Assembly: GCF_001513965.1 (NCBI RefSeq)
Contig: NZ_KQ948036.1
Coordinates: forward strand, 83,352-147,351
Direction of reading: 5' to 3'
Length of the DNA stretch: 64,000 nt
Origin: Streptomyces cellostaticus
GTDB taxonomy: Bacteria > Actinomycetota > Actinomycetes > Streptomycetales > Streptomycetaceae
Part shown: piece after piece, positions 9,309-16,969 of the stretch
Position numbering within the stretch: the stretch's first letter is position 1
Layout of the letters: each line of letters starts with the position of its first letter
The notes under the pieces: model-generated
Databases searched by the model: none
Told to the model about the DNA's origin: nothing
The model's input: only the letters and a program-made list of their open reading frames with translations
Position numbers and translations under genes: made by a program

Positions 9309-9443
9309 ATGACGGTTGCGGTGGCCGCTGCCGGCGTGCACCGTCTGCTCGCGGCCACCTTCCTTGACCGCCTCGCGATACGCCCCCTGTCCCACCGCCT
9401 CGGCCTGTCCAACGCCTACCGCTTGGTCGCCCGCTGTGAGTGA
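9309..9443 (+). other. 44-codon ORF in repeat unit 3
   Basis: Same frame and length as in units 1 and 2. Its coded tail (FLDRLAIRPLSHRLGLSNAY) is nearly that of the real methyltransferase, so this unit is the least changed. The opposite strand is open over 9224-9412. Confidence 0.5.
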
Positions 9444-9452
9444 CCGGCGCGC

Positions 9453-10496
9453 TTACAGGATCTTCGCGCGGATCAGGGCCGACAGCACGAGGGTGCCCGG
9501 CAGCAGTGGCAGCCAGTCGGTCAGCACCCGGTATCCGATCACGGTTGCGGTGGCCACCGCCGGCGTGGCACCGAACGCGACCAGCGTCCACACCAGTGCC
9601 GCATCCACCGCCAGGCCCCCGGGTGCCGGCACGGCTCCCACTGCGGTGCCCGCCGCCAGATAGGCGAGGACCACCTGCTCCCACGGCAGCCCAAGGCCGA
9701 GGGAGTACCCGACACAGACGAGCGCACCCCCCTGCACCAGCGGCATCGCGGCCGCCCCGCCCCACAGGGCCAGCACCCGGCAGGGCCGGCCGTGCACCAC
9801 TCGCGCATCGGCGAGGGCGGAGCGCACCAGCCCCGTCACCGGGCGCCGCAACGGCCGTACGGCCGTCAGCAGCACCCCCGCCACGGCGAGCGCACCGCCC
9901 GCGACGGCGGCTGCCGGGACCAGGATCCGCCCGTCCGGGACCAGGTCCCCGAGCCGCCGCCAGGCGGGTGAGACGGCCAGGAACACCAGCAGCACCAGGG
10001 TCTTCGTACTGGACTTGGCCAGCGAGTACAGGCCGATCGAGGCGGTCGCCCGAGGGAGCGGCACGCCTCGGGTGCGCAGGAAACGCAGCGTGACGGCGTG
10101 CGCGCCCAGGCCGCCGGGCAGCGCGTGGTTCGCGGCACCGGCGGCGAACTGTGAGGCCAGCAGCAGCCCCGGCGGCACCCGGTCCGGCAGCGCACCCTGC
10201 CGGACGCAGGAGGCCGCCACCCAGGTCAGACAGGTGAACCCGGCCCCGGCCAGCAGCCACCAGGGGTCGGCCGCGACCAGCCGGGCGGCACCCTCGTACG
10301 CCAGGGGCCGGTTGGCCAGGGCCCAGCCCGCGGCGAGCAGCAGGCAGGGAGACAGACACAGGGCGAGCCGGACGGGCCGGGCCGCCAGGAGAGAGGCACG
10401 GCGCACCGGAGCCCCGGCCCCGGGACAGGAGGGCGGGACGGGCGAGCCGGGCGGGGCAGTCGGGGAGAGCGGGGACAGCGAGGACAGTGAGGACAC
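9453..10496 (-). CDS. LPG-synthase-TM / UPF0104-type integral membrane protein (putative lipid flippase)
   Basis: 347 residues from a GTG preceded by GGAAGGA. A Ser/Pro-rich N-terminal tail is followed by about seven to eight hydrophobic segments. The family signature region GLGAHAVTLRFLRTRGVPL, then ATASIGLYSLAKSSTK, is typical of the membrane domain shared by lysylphosphatidylglycerol synthases and AglD-like proteins. No aminoacyl-transferase domain is attached. Relatives move or modify lipids at the membrane, so export of the glycolipid made by the adjacent cluster is an attractive but unproven role. It converges on the methyltransferase, and its 3' 124 bp are the other half of the 229-bp array. 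Confidence 0.82.
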   Translation of the reverse strand: MSSLSSLSPLSPTAPPGSPVPPSCPGAGAPVRRASLLAARPVRLALCLSPCLLLAAGWALANRPLAYEGAARLVAADPWWLLAGAGFTCLTWVAASCVRQGALPDRVPPGLLLASQFAAGAANHALPGGLGAHAVTLRFLRTRGVPLPRATASIGLYSLAKSSTKTLVLLVFLAVSPAWRRLGDLVPDGRILVPAAAVAGGALAVAGVLLTAVRPLRRPVTGLVRSALADARVVHGRPCRVLALWGGAAAMPLVQGGALVCVGYSLGLGLPWEQVVLAYLAAGTAVGAVPAPGGLAVDAALVWTLVAFGATPAVATATVIGYRVLTDWLPLLPGTLVLSALIRAKIL

Positions 10497-10745
10497 GGGG
10501 ACGTCGTCCTTCCGCGGCGGGCTCCACGGTGGGGGCCTGGGGGAGGCGGGGCGGCGAATCCGCGGGGAGTTTTCCCCTCCCGCATGACTCCGGGATGTCC
10601 GAGAACCGAAGGAGCGAGGGCGGGACGGTGCCGCCGGGCGTCCGCGGCAGCCGCCGTCCACCGCCGACCAGGTAGCCTTCCCGTGGGGCGTGCCGCGCAA
10701 GCCGTGCCCCGGGAGACAGGGACGGCGACAGGGGAGGATCCGGCG

Positions 10746-11390
10746 GTGCACGTGCAGGAATGGCTCGACACGGTGCCACCGACGGCCGTCTACGCCCTGG
10801 TGGCTCTGGTGATCGGTCTGGAGAGCCTGGGCATCCCGCTGCCGGGCGAGATCGTCCTGATCTCGGCCGCGCTGATGTCCTCCCACCACTCCGGCATCAA
10901 CCCGATCGTCCTCGGCGCATGTGCGACCGCCGGTGCCGTCATCGGCGACTCCATCGGCTACGCGATCGGGCGCAAGGGCGGACGGCCGCTGCTGGCCTGG
11001 CTGGGCAACAAGTTCCCGAAGCACTTCAGCGAGGGCCATGTCGCCACCGCGGAGCGGTCCTTCGAGAAGTGGGGCATGTGGGCCGTCTTCTTCGGCCGCT
11101 TCGTCGCCCTCCTGCGCATCTTCGCCGGCCCCCTCGCAGGCGTGCTGCACATGCCGTACTGGAAGTTCCTGACCGCCAACGTCCTCGGCGGCATCTGCTG
11201 GGCCGGCGGCACCACGGCCGTCATCTACTACGTCGGCATCGTGGCCGAGGACTGGCTGAAGCGCTTCTCGTACCTGGGCCTGGTGGCAGCGGTCCTGATC
11301 GGCCTGGCGTCGATGCTGATCGTGAAGCGACGCGCCAAGAAGACCCAGACGGCAGAACGAGAAGCAGAACCTGTCAACGCCGGGGAGTAA
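10746..11390 (+). CDS. DedA family membrane protein
   Basis: 214 residues from a GTG behind AGGGGAGG. It has the DedA (SNARE-associated Golgi domain) order: ESLGIPLPGEIVLISAALM with the conserved Glu and Pro in the first re-entrant segment, GDSIGYAIGRKGG, and the FFGRFVALLRIFAGPLAG signature, where the arginines are essential in studied members. DedA proteins translocate phospholipids or undecaprenyl phosphate and support membrane homeostasis. It is transcribed divergently from the flippase-like gene across a 250-bp spacer. Confidence 0.92.
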   Translation: MHVQEWLDTVPPTAVYALVALVIGLESLGIPLPGEIVLISAALMSSHHSGINPIVLGACATAGAVIGDSIGYAIGRKGGRPLLAWLGNKFPKHFSEGHVATAERSFEKWGMWAVFFGRFVALLRIFAGPLAGVLHMPYWKFLTANVLGGICWAGGTTAVIYYVGIVAEDWLKRFSYLGLVAAVLIGLASMLIVKRRAKKTQTAEREAEPVNAGE

Positions 11391-11406
11391 GGCCTCTCGG
11401 GGGCGC

Positions 11407-11453
11407 GGGGCTGTGTCGATCTACGGCTCCGCCGCGTGGGCGCGACCAGCCCC
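11407..11453. repeat. Dispersed intergenic cruciform element, copy 1
   Basis: Outer arms GGGGCTG (11407-11413) and CAGCCCC (11447-11453) enclose GTCG/CGAC and a small CGGC-TCC-GCCG hairpin, giving a branched, palindrome-rich structure between the convergent DedA and gamma-carbonic-anhydrase-like genes. It could act as a bidirectional terminator. A related core (TCGAT, CGGCTCCGCCGCGTGGGC) occurs again near 30.5 kb. From memory, elements of this kind are scattered through Streptomyces genomes. Confidence 0.7.
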
Positions 11454-11478
11454 CACGGCGCCGCACCCGCCAAACGAC

Positions 11479-12006
11479 CTACTCGTGCACCCCGCGATGC
11501 GCCTCGGCCAACTCCGCATACATGGTCCCGTTGAGGGTGACCCCCTGCCGCTCTTCCTCGGACAGTTCGCGCCTCACCTTGGCAGGCACCCCCGCCACCA
11601 GTGACCCAGGCGGCACCACCATCCCCTGCGGCACCAAAGCCTGAGCGGCAACAAGCGACCCGGCGCCGATCACCGCCCCATTGAGCACGGTCGCCCCCAT
11701 CCCGATGAGGCAGTCATCCTCGACAGTCGCCCCATGCACCACCGCGTTGTGCCCGATGGACACCCGCTCACCCACGCTGACGGGAAACCCGGGATCCGCA
11801 TGCAACGTGCAGTTGTCCTGCACATTACTGGCGGCGCCGACCTCGATCTTCTCGACATCCCCCCGCAAGACGGCGCCGTACCAGACACTCGCCCCCGAGC
11901 GGAGCGAAACATCCCCGATCACGGAGGCCGTAGGCGCCACGAACACCTCCGCATCGAGCCGGGGCTCCTTCCCGCCGATGCCCACGATCAGCGCCTTCTG
12001 CGTCAT
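11479..12006 (-). CDS. Gamma-class carbonic anhydrase-like left-handed beta-helix protein
   Basis: 175 residues from the ATG that follows GAGGAGACGGTG; an upstream in-frame ATG at 12048 has no such site. The body is made of hexapeptide repeats. The zinc ligands of gamma-carbonic anhydrases are in place: His69 (CTLHAD), His86 and His91 (IGHNAVVHG), as are the structural RGDV and QDNC segments. Homologues (YrdA, PaaY) are trimeric with zinc or iron at subunit interfaces; some hydrate CO2, others act as acyltransferases or thioesterases, so the substrate is open. Confidence 0.9.
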   Translation of the reverse strand: MTQKALIVGIGGKEPRLDAEVFVAPTASVIGDVSLRSGASVWYGAVLRGDVEKIEVGAASNVQDNCTLHADPGFPVSVGERVSIGHNAVVHGATVEDDCLIGMGATVLNGAVIGAGSLVAAQALVPQGMVVPPGSLVAGVPAKVRRELSEEERQGVTLNGTMYAELAEAHRGVHE

Positions 12007-12114
12007 CACCGTCTCCTCGTGTCCGTAGTACCCCGCACGGTACGACACCGGGTGGGGCGAAGATCACAGCAGCCCGCCCTCTCTCCCTGGGCAACCGATG
12101 AGTAACGTGACCTC

Positions 12115-12879
12115 GTGCCGAAGAGTAAGAACACGTTCTCATCCTGGCGTCGCCACCTGGTGCAGCGGGCCGTGCACACGGGCTGGTCCTGGGTGCAACG
12201 CACGGGTTCGGTGACGGCTGAGAACCCCGGCCGCTTCCATTTCGGCTCGATCGGCGAAGCCACCCGGCTCGCCTTCCCGCTCGGCACGGTCTTCGGCGAG
12301 CCCTGGATCCACCTCGGCGCCCACTGCATCATCGGCGAGCAGGTCACCCTCACCGCCGGCCTGATGCCGGACCTGGATCTCGGCCCGGACCCGATCCTGC
12401 GCATAGGTGACGGCGTCGTCCTCGGCCGTGGCAGCCATGTCATCGCCGACACCACGGTCACCATCGGCAGCGACTGCTACTTCGGCCCGTACGTCTACGT
12501 CACCTCCACCAACCACTCCTACGACGACCCGCACGAGCCCATCGGCAGGCAGTGGCCGCGCATGGAGCCGGTGGAGATCGGCCCGGGCTGCTGGATCGGC
12601 ACCGGCGCGGTGATCCTGCCGGGGGCGCGCATCGGCCGGAACGTGGTCGTGGCGGCCGGTGCGGTGGTGCGCGGGACCGTGCCCGACCACGCCGTGGTGG
12701 CGGGGGCGCCCGCCCGGGTCGTACGGCGCTGGACGCCCGGCGACGGCTGGCAGCCGCCGCTCAGGACCCCGGCGCCGGTGCCGCTCCCGGAAGGGATCAC
12801 ACCGGAGCAGCTGCGCGCGCTGGCCGGCCTCGACGAGGAGGGCGTCGAACGGCTGGCCCGCCTTGAGGCCGACGGCTGA
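12115..12879 (+). CDS. Hexapeptide-repeat acyltransferase (LacA/maltose O-acetyltransferase-like)
   Basis: 254 residues from GTG, with no strong ribosome-binding site, so leaderless or weak initiation is possible. Left-handed beta-helix repeats run through about 60-205. The segment TSTNHSYDDP with the His of the acetyl-CoA acyltransferase family is present, and GCWIGTGAVILPGARIGRNVVVAAGAVV is the typical closing coil. It should transfer an acetyl or other acyl group from CoA to a sugar or small alcohol. It stands alone; its stop lies two bases from the stop of the convergent EamA gene. Confidence 0.85.
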   Translation: MPKSKNTFSSWRRHLVQRAVHTGWSWVQRTGSVTAENPGRFHFGSIGEATRLAFPLGTVFGEPWIHLGAHCIIGEQVTLTAGLMPDLDLGPDPILRIGDGVVLGRGSHVIADTTVTIGSDCYFGPYVYVTSTNHSYDDPHEPIGRQWPRMEPVEIGPGCWIGTGAVILPGARIGRNVVVAAGAVVRGTVPDHAVVAGAPARVVRRWTPGDGWQPPLRTPAPVPLPEGITPEQLRALAGLDEEGVERLARLEADG

Positions 12880-12880
12880 C

Positions 12881-13738
12881 TCAGCCGGTCGCCAGCAGCA
12901 GCGTGCCCAGCAGGGCGAGCCCCGCGCCCGCCGCCTGAACGGCGCGCAGCCGCTCGCTGAGGAAGCCGCGCGCGGCCAGCGCGGTGACCACCGGGTAGAG
13001 CGAGGCGAGCACCGCCGCCACGGTGACCGGACCGTGCTGGGCGGCGACCGCGTAGGTGCCGTTGGCCGCCACGTCCGCGAGGCCGACGAAGGCCAGCGCC
13101 GGCAGCGCGGTCCGCGGAAGGCCGCCCTCCGGCAGGGCGGGGGTGCCGCGCCGTACCGACGCGTAGAGTGCCGCGCCGCCTGCCGCGACGCTCGTCACGC
13201 GCTGCACGAAGAGCGACAGGAACAGGCCGGTGACGTTGGTCGAGGCTTCCGTGATCAGCGCGAACACCGTGCCGAAGCCCAGCGCCGCGACCAGCGTGAG
13301 CAGGATCGTCCGCCGCTGCACGGGCGCGCCCCGCAGCTGCGGACCGCCGGCCAGGACGACACCGGTGACGGCGACCGCGATGCCCGCGACCTGGAGCAGC
13401 CCCGGCCGCTCGCCGAGGACCAGGCCCACGCCGACCGGGACGGCGACACTGAGCGTGGCGAGCGGCGAGACCACCCCCATCGGCCCGAGGGCGAGGGCCT
13501 TGTAGAAGGAGAACAGGGCCAGCGGGCCGGCCAGGCCCGCCGCGACCGCGAACCACAGCCGCGGGCCGGCCTCGCTCCAGCCGCCGGTCGCGACCACGAT
13601 CGCGCCGAGCACGGTTGCCGCGATCGCCTGGGAGGCGACGACCACCGTCAGTGCGGGCGTGCGGCGCGTCAGCAGCCCTCCGCCGAAATCGGCCAGGCCC
13701 CACAGGAGGCTGGTGGTCAGGGCGAAGAATGCTGTCAC
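12881..13738 (-). CDS. EamA/DMT-family membrane transporter
   Basis: 285 residues from a GTG after GAGGCATCA; ten hydrophobic segments in two EamA halves (about 5-130 and 145-280). The opening FFALTTSLLWGLADFGGGLL and the internal GPMGVVSPLATLSVAVPVGVG are characteristic. It is likely a small-molecule exporter of the drug/metabolite superfamily. It is divergent from a cupin-type XRE regulator with a palindrome between them, so the regulator most probably controls this gene in response to the exported compound. Confidence 0.87.
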   Translation of the reverse strand: MTAFFALTTSLLWGLADFGGGLLTRRTPALTVVVASQAIAATVLGAIVVATGGWSEAGPRLWFAVAAGLAGPLALFSFYKALALGPMGVVSPLATLSVAVPVGVGLVLGERPGLLQVAGIAVAVTGVVLAGGPQLRGAPVQRRTILLTLVAALGFGTVFALITEASTNVTGLFLSLFVQRVTSVAAGGAALYASVRRGTPALPEGGLPRTALPALAFVGLADVAANGTYAVAAQHGPVTVAAVLASLYPVVTALAARGFLSERLRAVQAAGAGLALLGTLLLATG

Positions 13739-13785
13739 TGATGCCTCGCAGTACAGTTTGATGAACGGGCGGGTGCACCCCACCG

Positions 13786-13805
13786 TAGTTCGATTCACTG
13801 AACTA
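13786..13805. promoter_or_regulatory. Candidate operator between EamA exporter and XRE-cupin regulator
   Basis: Perfect inverted repeat TAGTTC-N8-GAACTA. A looser GTTTGATGAAC half-match lies at about 13757-13767. The region between the two divergent starts is also AT-rich around 13810-13825, unusual here and suited to overlapping promoters. Confidence 0.55.
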
Positions 13806-13851
13806 TGTCATCCAAAATATTTGACTTCTGACCCTCGACATTGGACGGAAC

Positions 13852-14424
13852 GTGTCGGACCTCGAACTCCTGACCCAGTCCCTGGCGCGCAACGTCAAGC
13901 ACTGGCGCGCGGTGCGCGGCTTCACCCTGGACGTGCTCGCCGCCCGGGCCGGCGTCAGCCGTGGCATGCTCATCCAGATCGAGCAGGCCCGCACCAACCC
14001 GAGCATCGGCACCGTCGTCAAGATCGGCGACGCGCTCGGCGTCAGCGTCACCACCCTCCTCGACTACGAGCAGGGCCCGAAGGTCCGTATCGTCCCCGCG
14101 GAGCGGGCCGTACGGCTGTGGCACACCGAGGCCGGCAGCTACAACCGGCTGCTCGCCGGCACCGAGGCGCCCGGACCGCTGGAGATGTGGGACTGGCGGC
14201 TCATGCCGGGCGAGCGCAGCCCCTCCGAACCGCACCCCGGCGGCACGGTCGAGCTGGTCCATGTCACCGCGGGCGAGCTGACGCTCACCGTGGACGGCGA
14301 GGAGTACCGCGTCCCGGCCGGCGCGAGCGCCTCCTTCGAGGCCAACACCCCGCACGTGTACGGCAACACCGGCGACGTACCGATGGAGATGGTGATGGCG
14401 GTCTCGGTGCCGCCCGTGCACTGA
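13852..14424 (+). CDS. XRE-family regulator with C-terminal cupin sensor domain
   Basis: 190 residues from GTG. A helix-turn-helix at about 12-65 (LAARAGVSRGMLIQIEQARTNPSIGTVVKI) is followed by a cupin barrel from about 110 to 185 (HPGGTVELVHVTAGELTLTVDGEEYRVPAGASASFEANTPH split over its strands). Proteins of this type bind an amino acid or other small ligand in the cupin and repress a neighbouring transporter or catabolic gene. The divergent EamA exporter is the obvious target, with the 13786-13805 palindrome as probable site. Confidence 0.9.
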   Translation: MSDLELLTQSLARNVKHWRAVRGFTLDVLAARAGVSRGMLIQIEQARTNPSIGTVVKIGDALGVSVTTLLDYEQGPKVRIVPAERAVRLWHTEAGSYNRLLAGTEAPGPLEMWDWRLMPGERSPSEPHPGGTVELVHVTAGELTLTVDGEEYRVPAGASASFEANTPHVYGNTGDVPMEMVMAVSVPPVH

Positions 14425-14467
14425 GACACACCTGGGGCAGACGGGCGGGCCTTGCTAGCGTGCGGCC

Positions 14468-15025
14468 ATGCGCGCACCCATCGGAGACTTCGGCACCGCC
14501 ACCCCCGCCCCGGACTGCCTGGACGAGCTGACCGCTCCGGTCGCCGACGCCGTGCGCCACTGGCGGGGGAGCGTCCCCGCCGACCGGATCGTCTACGTCG
14601 ACACCGACCCGCGCTGGGCCGACACGGCCGTCTTCGTGGAGCACTACGGCCGCGACCTGCTGGAGCGGTCGGCGAACTGCGTGGTGGTCGCGGGCAAGCG
14701 GGGCGGCGGGACCACGCTCGCGGCGTGCGTGGTGCTCTCCACCACCCGGGTCGACGTCAACGGTGTGGTACGCCGCCAACTGGGCGCCCGCAAGGCCTCG
14801 TTCGCCGCCATGGACACCGCGACCGGCGAGACCGGCATGGAATACGGCGGCATCACCCCGGTCGGCCTGCCCGACGGCTGGCCGGTGCTGCTGGACGCGG
14901 CCGTGGCCGACCTGCCCTACGTCCTCATCGGCAGCGGGCGCCGACGCGGCAAGCTGCTGGTGCCGGGCAAGGCGCTCGCGGAACTGCCCGGCGCGGTGGT
15001 ACTCGAAGGGCTCGGGGTCGCCTGA
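14468..15025 (+). CDS. YbaK/EbsC-type aminoacyl-tRNA deacylase
   Basis: 185 residues from ATG. The YbaK/ProX editing fold is seen in CVVVAGKRGGG, the Lys of QLGARKASFA that is catalytic in the family, and the TGMEYGGITPVGLP loop. Members hydrolyse mischarged tRNAs (for example Cys-tRNA-Pro) in the cytosol. A long N-terminal segment before the core is usual for the actinobacterial subgroup. It converges on the CDF transporter with only two bases between stops. Confidence 0.85.
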   Translation: MRAPIGDFGTATPAPDCLDELTAPVADAVRHWRGSVPADRIVYVDTDPRWADTAVFVEHYGRDLLERSANCVVVAGKRGGGTTLAACVVLSTTRVDVNGVVRRQLGARKASFAAMDTATGETGMEYGGITPVGLPDGWPVLLDAAVADLPYVLIGSGRRRGKLLVPGKALAELPGAVVLEGLGVA

Positions 15026-15027
15026 GG

Positions 15028-16110
15028 TCAGGCCGTCAGGTGATGGGCCAGCGCCAGATGCGGGTCCTTCTCGCCGGGTAGCGGTGCCGGATCGGCGTGC
15101 ACCAGGGCGGCCGTGAGCCTCGGTACGGCGTGCAGCAGGGCGTGTTCGGCCTCGACGGCGATCGCATGCGCCTGGCGGACCGTCACCTCCCCGTCCACCA
15201 CGACCGCCAGCTCGGCCCGCAGCCGGTGGCCGATCCACCGCAGCCGCAGCTCGCCCACTTCGTGCACGCCGGGCACCGCCCGCACCGCCCGCTCGGCCCG
15301 GTCCACCAGCGCCGGATCGACGGCGTCCAGCACCCGCCGGAACACCTCCCGTGCCGCATCCCGCAGGACCAGCACGATCGCGGCGGTGATCGCCAACCCC
15401 ACGAGCGGATCGGCCAGTTGCCAGCCCAGGGCCGCACCCGCAGCTCCCAGCAGCACGGCCAGTGAGGCGAAACCGTCCGTTCGGGCGTGCAGTCCGTCGG
15501 CGACGAGCGCCGCCGAGCCGATCTCCCGGCCCACGCGGATCCGGTACCGGGCCACCCACTCGTTGCCCGCGAACCCCACCAGCGCGGCCATCGCGACCGC
15601 CGGCACCTGCTCGACCGGGCGCGGATCGAGCAGCCTCCCGACGGCCACCCAGGCCGCGAACGCGGCGGAGGCGGCGATGGTCAGCACGATCGCGAGGCCC
15701 GCCAGGTCCTCGGCACGCCCGTAGCCGTAGGTGAACCGCCGGGTCGCCGCACGCCGGCCGAGCACGAAGGCGATGCCCAGCGGTACGGCCGTCAGGGCGT
15801 CCGCCGCGTTGTGCACGGTGTCCCCGAGCAGCGCCACCGACCCGGAAACCGTGACCACCGCCGCCTGCGCCAGCGCGGTCACCCCGAGGACGGCCAGCGA
15901 CACCCACAGCGCCCGCATGCCCCGCACCGAGGACTCCAGTGCGGGGTCGAGCTTGTCGGCGGTCTCGTGCGAGTGCGGGGTGAGGAGGTGGGCGAGGCGA
16001 TGGCGCAGGCCGGGGGAGGGGTGGGAGTGAGTATGGGCATGGGCATGGGAAGGGGCATGGTCGTGCCCATGGGGTTCCTGGCCATGCCGTCGCGTGTGCC
16101 GGTCGCTCAC
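15028..16110 (-). CDS. Cation diffusion facilitator (CDF) metal efflux transporter
   Basis: 360 residues from a GTG after AAGGGGAT. The N-terminal 45 residues are His-rich (GHDHAPSHAHAHTHSHPS), a metal-binding tail. Six membrane segments follow, with LLGDTVHNAADAL in helix 2 and LVADGLHARTDGFASL in helix 5; the paired H-x3-D positions form the transport site. A cytosolic C-terminal domain begins near 270. Together with the divergent ArsR repressor it makes a metal-responsive efflux pair, most likely for zinc, cobalt or nickel. Confidence 0.93.
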   Translation of the reverse strand: MSDRHTRRHGQEPHGHDHAPSHAHAHTHSHPSPGLRHRLAHLLTPHSHETADKLDPALESSVRGMRALWVSLAVLGVTALAQAAVVTVSGSVALLGDTVHNAADALTAVPLGIAFVLGRRAATRRFTYGYGRAEDLAGLAIVLTIAASAAFAAWVAVGRLLDPRPVEQVPAVAMAALVGFAGNEWVARYRIRVGREIGSAALVADGLHARTDGFASLAVLLGAAGAALGWQLADPLVGLAITAAIVLVLRDAAREVFRRVLDAVDPALVDRAERAVRAVPGVHEVGELRLRWIGHRLRAELAVVVDGEVTVRQAHAIAVEAEHALLHAVPRLTAALVHADPAPLPGEKDPHLALAHHLTA

Positions 16111-16160
16111 GTGGATCCCCTTCCGGGTGCGGGAGTGGACGCACCGCGCCCACGAGGCCA

Positions 16161-16180
16161 TTATGTGCTTATGAGCGCAC
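16161..16180. promoter_or_regulatory. Candidate ArsR/SmtB-type operator overlapping the arsR-like start
   Basis: The spacer between the divergent CDF and ArsR genes contains TTATGTGCTTATGAGCGCAC, with GTGC/GCAC arms around an AT-rich centre. This sits directly on the ATG of the regulator. The position fits autorepression plus repression of the CDF gene. Confidence 0.5.
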
Positions 16181-16536
16181 GCATGCACCTATCACCTGCG
16201 CGCCATGCGCAGCCGCGCACCCCCGGCGACGAGCAGTTCACGGTCGCCGCCGGGCTGCTTGCCCTGCTCGGCGACCGCACCCGCCTCACCCTGCTGCACG
16301 CCCTGACGGCGGGCGAGGCCGACGTCACCACGCTCACCGGGGCATGCGGCGCCGCTCGCCCCGCCGTCAGCCAGCACCTGGCCCGGCTCCGTCTCGCGGG
16401 CCTCGTGAACACCCGCAAGGAAGGCCGCCGCGTGGTCTACTCGCTGCGCGACGGCCATCTGCGCCGCCTGGTCGACGAGGCGCTGAAGGTGGCCGATCAC
16501 CGCCTCGCCGAGAGGGCCACCGCAACAGAGAGCTGA
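16171..16536 (+). CDS. ArsR/SmtB-family metal-sensing repressor
   Basis: 121 residues. Winged helix at about 25-100: LLALLGDRTRLTLLHALTAGEADVTTL, then ARPAVSQHLARLRLAGLV, the recognition helix, and RKEGRRVVYSLRDGHLRRLV, the wing. The C-terminal helix keeps His and acidic residues (VADHRLAE) that could form the alpha-5 metal site of zinc- or cobalt/nickel-type sensors; the N-terminal His15 may also contribute. The ATG lies within the candidate operator, with no Shine-Dalgarno sequence, so the message may be leaderless. Confidence 0.9.
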   Translation: MSARMHLSPARHAQPRTPGDEQFTVAAGLLALLGDRTRLTLLHALTAGEADVTTLTGACGAARPAVSQHLARLRLAGLVNTRKEGRRVVYSLRDGHLRRLVDEALKVADHRLAERATATES

Positions 16537-16969
16537 GGGGTTGCCGGTCGCGGCGGCCAGTGCCGGGCTCACCTGCGGTGGGCGATGCCCAGGGGGGCGC
16601 CGCGGACTCCACCGCCCCGCTGATGTGCAGGGCCTGGGCACCGGCTGTGTGATCGCCCCGCTGTCCACCGAGGCGATGCGGTACGTCCCTGCCCGTTTCG
16701 CCGCTCGGGACCCCGGCCGTCACCGCCTTGGTGGCGGCGAGCGCCACTCCACTGGTCCGACTCCGTCCGGCCATGACCCTCGGGGGGCACGACCCCGTAC
16801 CTGACCACTCGCGTCCGGCGGGTGCCGTGCGCTCAGAAACGCGGCGCCGCGCCCGGACGAGTGTGGCGCCGGCCCGGAACGGATCGCCCGAGGCGACACC
16901 GTGGCAGATGTCCGGCGTCCCTGGCCGGCAGCGGTGGTACGCCGGCCGCGTCGGGCCGGGTCCGCAGCT
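16537..16969. other. Non-coding, decayed region
   Basis: No intact gene is supported here. On the plus strand about 16628-16710 a short stretch (GLGTGCVIAPLSTEAMRYVPA) looks like a membrane segment of an MFS efflux protein, but it is followed by unrelated sequence. The open frames on both strands are GC-rich shadows. Confidence 0.45.

Larger units (their letters stand above)
8757..9567. repeat. 229-bp tandem array built from the tails of two convergent genes
   Basis: Units start with CCGGCGCGCTTA at 8757, 8986, 9215 and 9444, an exact 229-bp period three times. In each unit the first ~124 bp match the 3' end of the minus-strand flippase-like gene (true copy 9444-9567), and the last ~105 bp match the 3' end of the methyltransferase gene (true copy about 8650-8756). 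Units 1 and 2 are identical over their first ~170 bp and differ at six bases near the end. Unit 3 is closer to the flanking genes. The original tail-to-tail junction was therefore amplified and has since diverged. No transposase, CRISPR spacer or terminal inverted repeat is present. Confidence 0.92.

Noticed and set aside
8757..9443. CRISPR array or insertion sequence at the 229-bp repeats
   Set aside because: Units are contiguous with no spacers, each matches flanking gene tails, and there is no transposase, terminal inverted repeat or cas gene.
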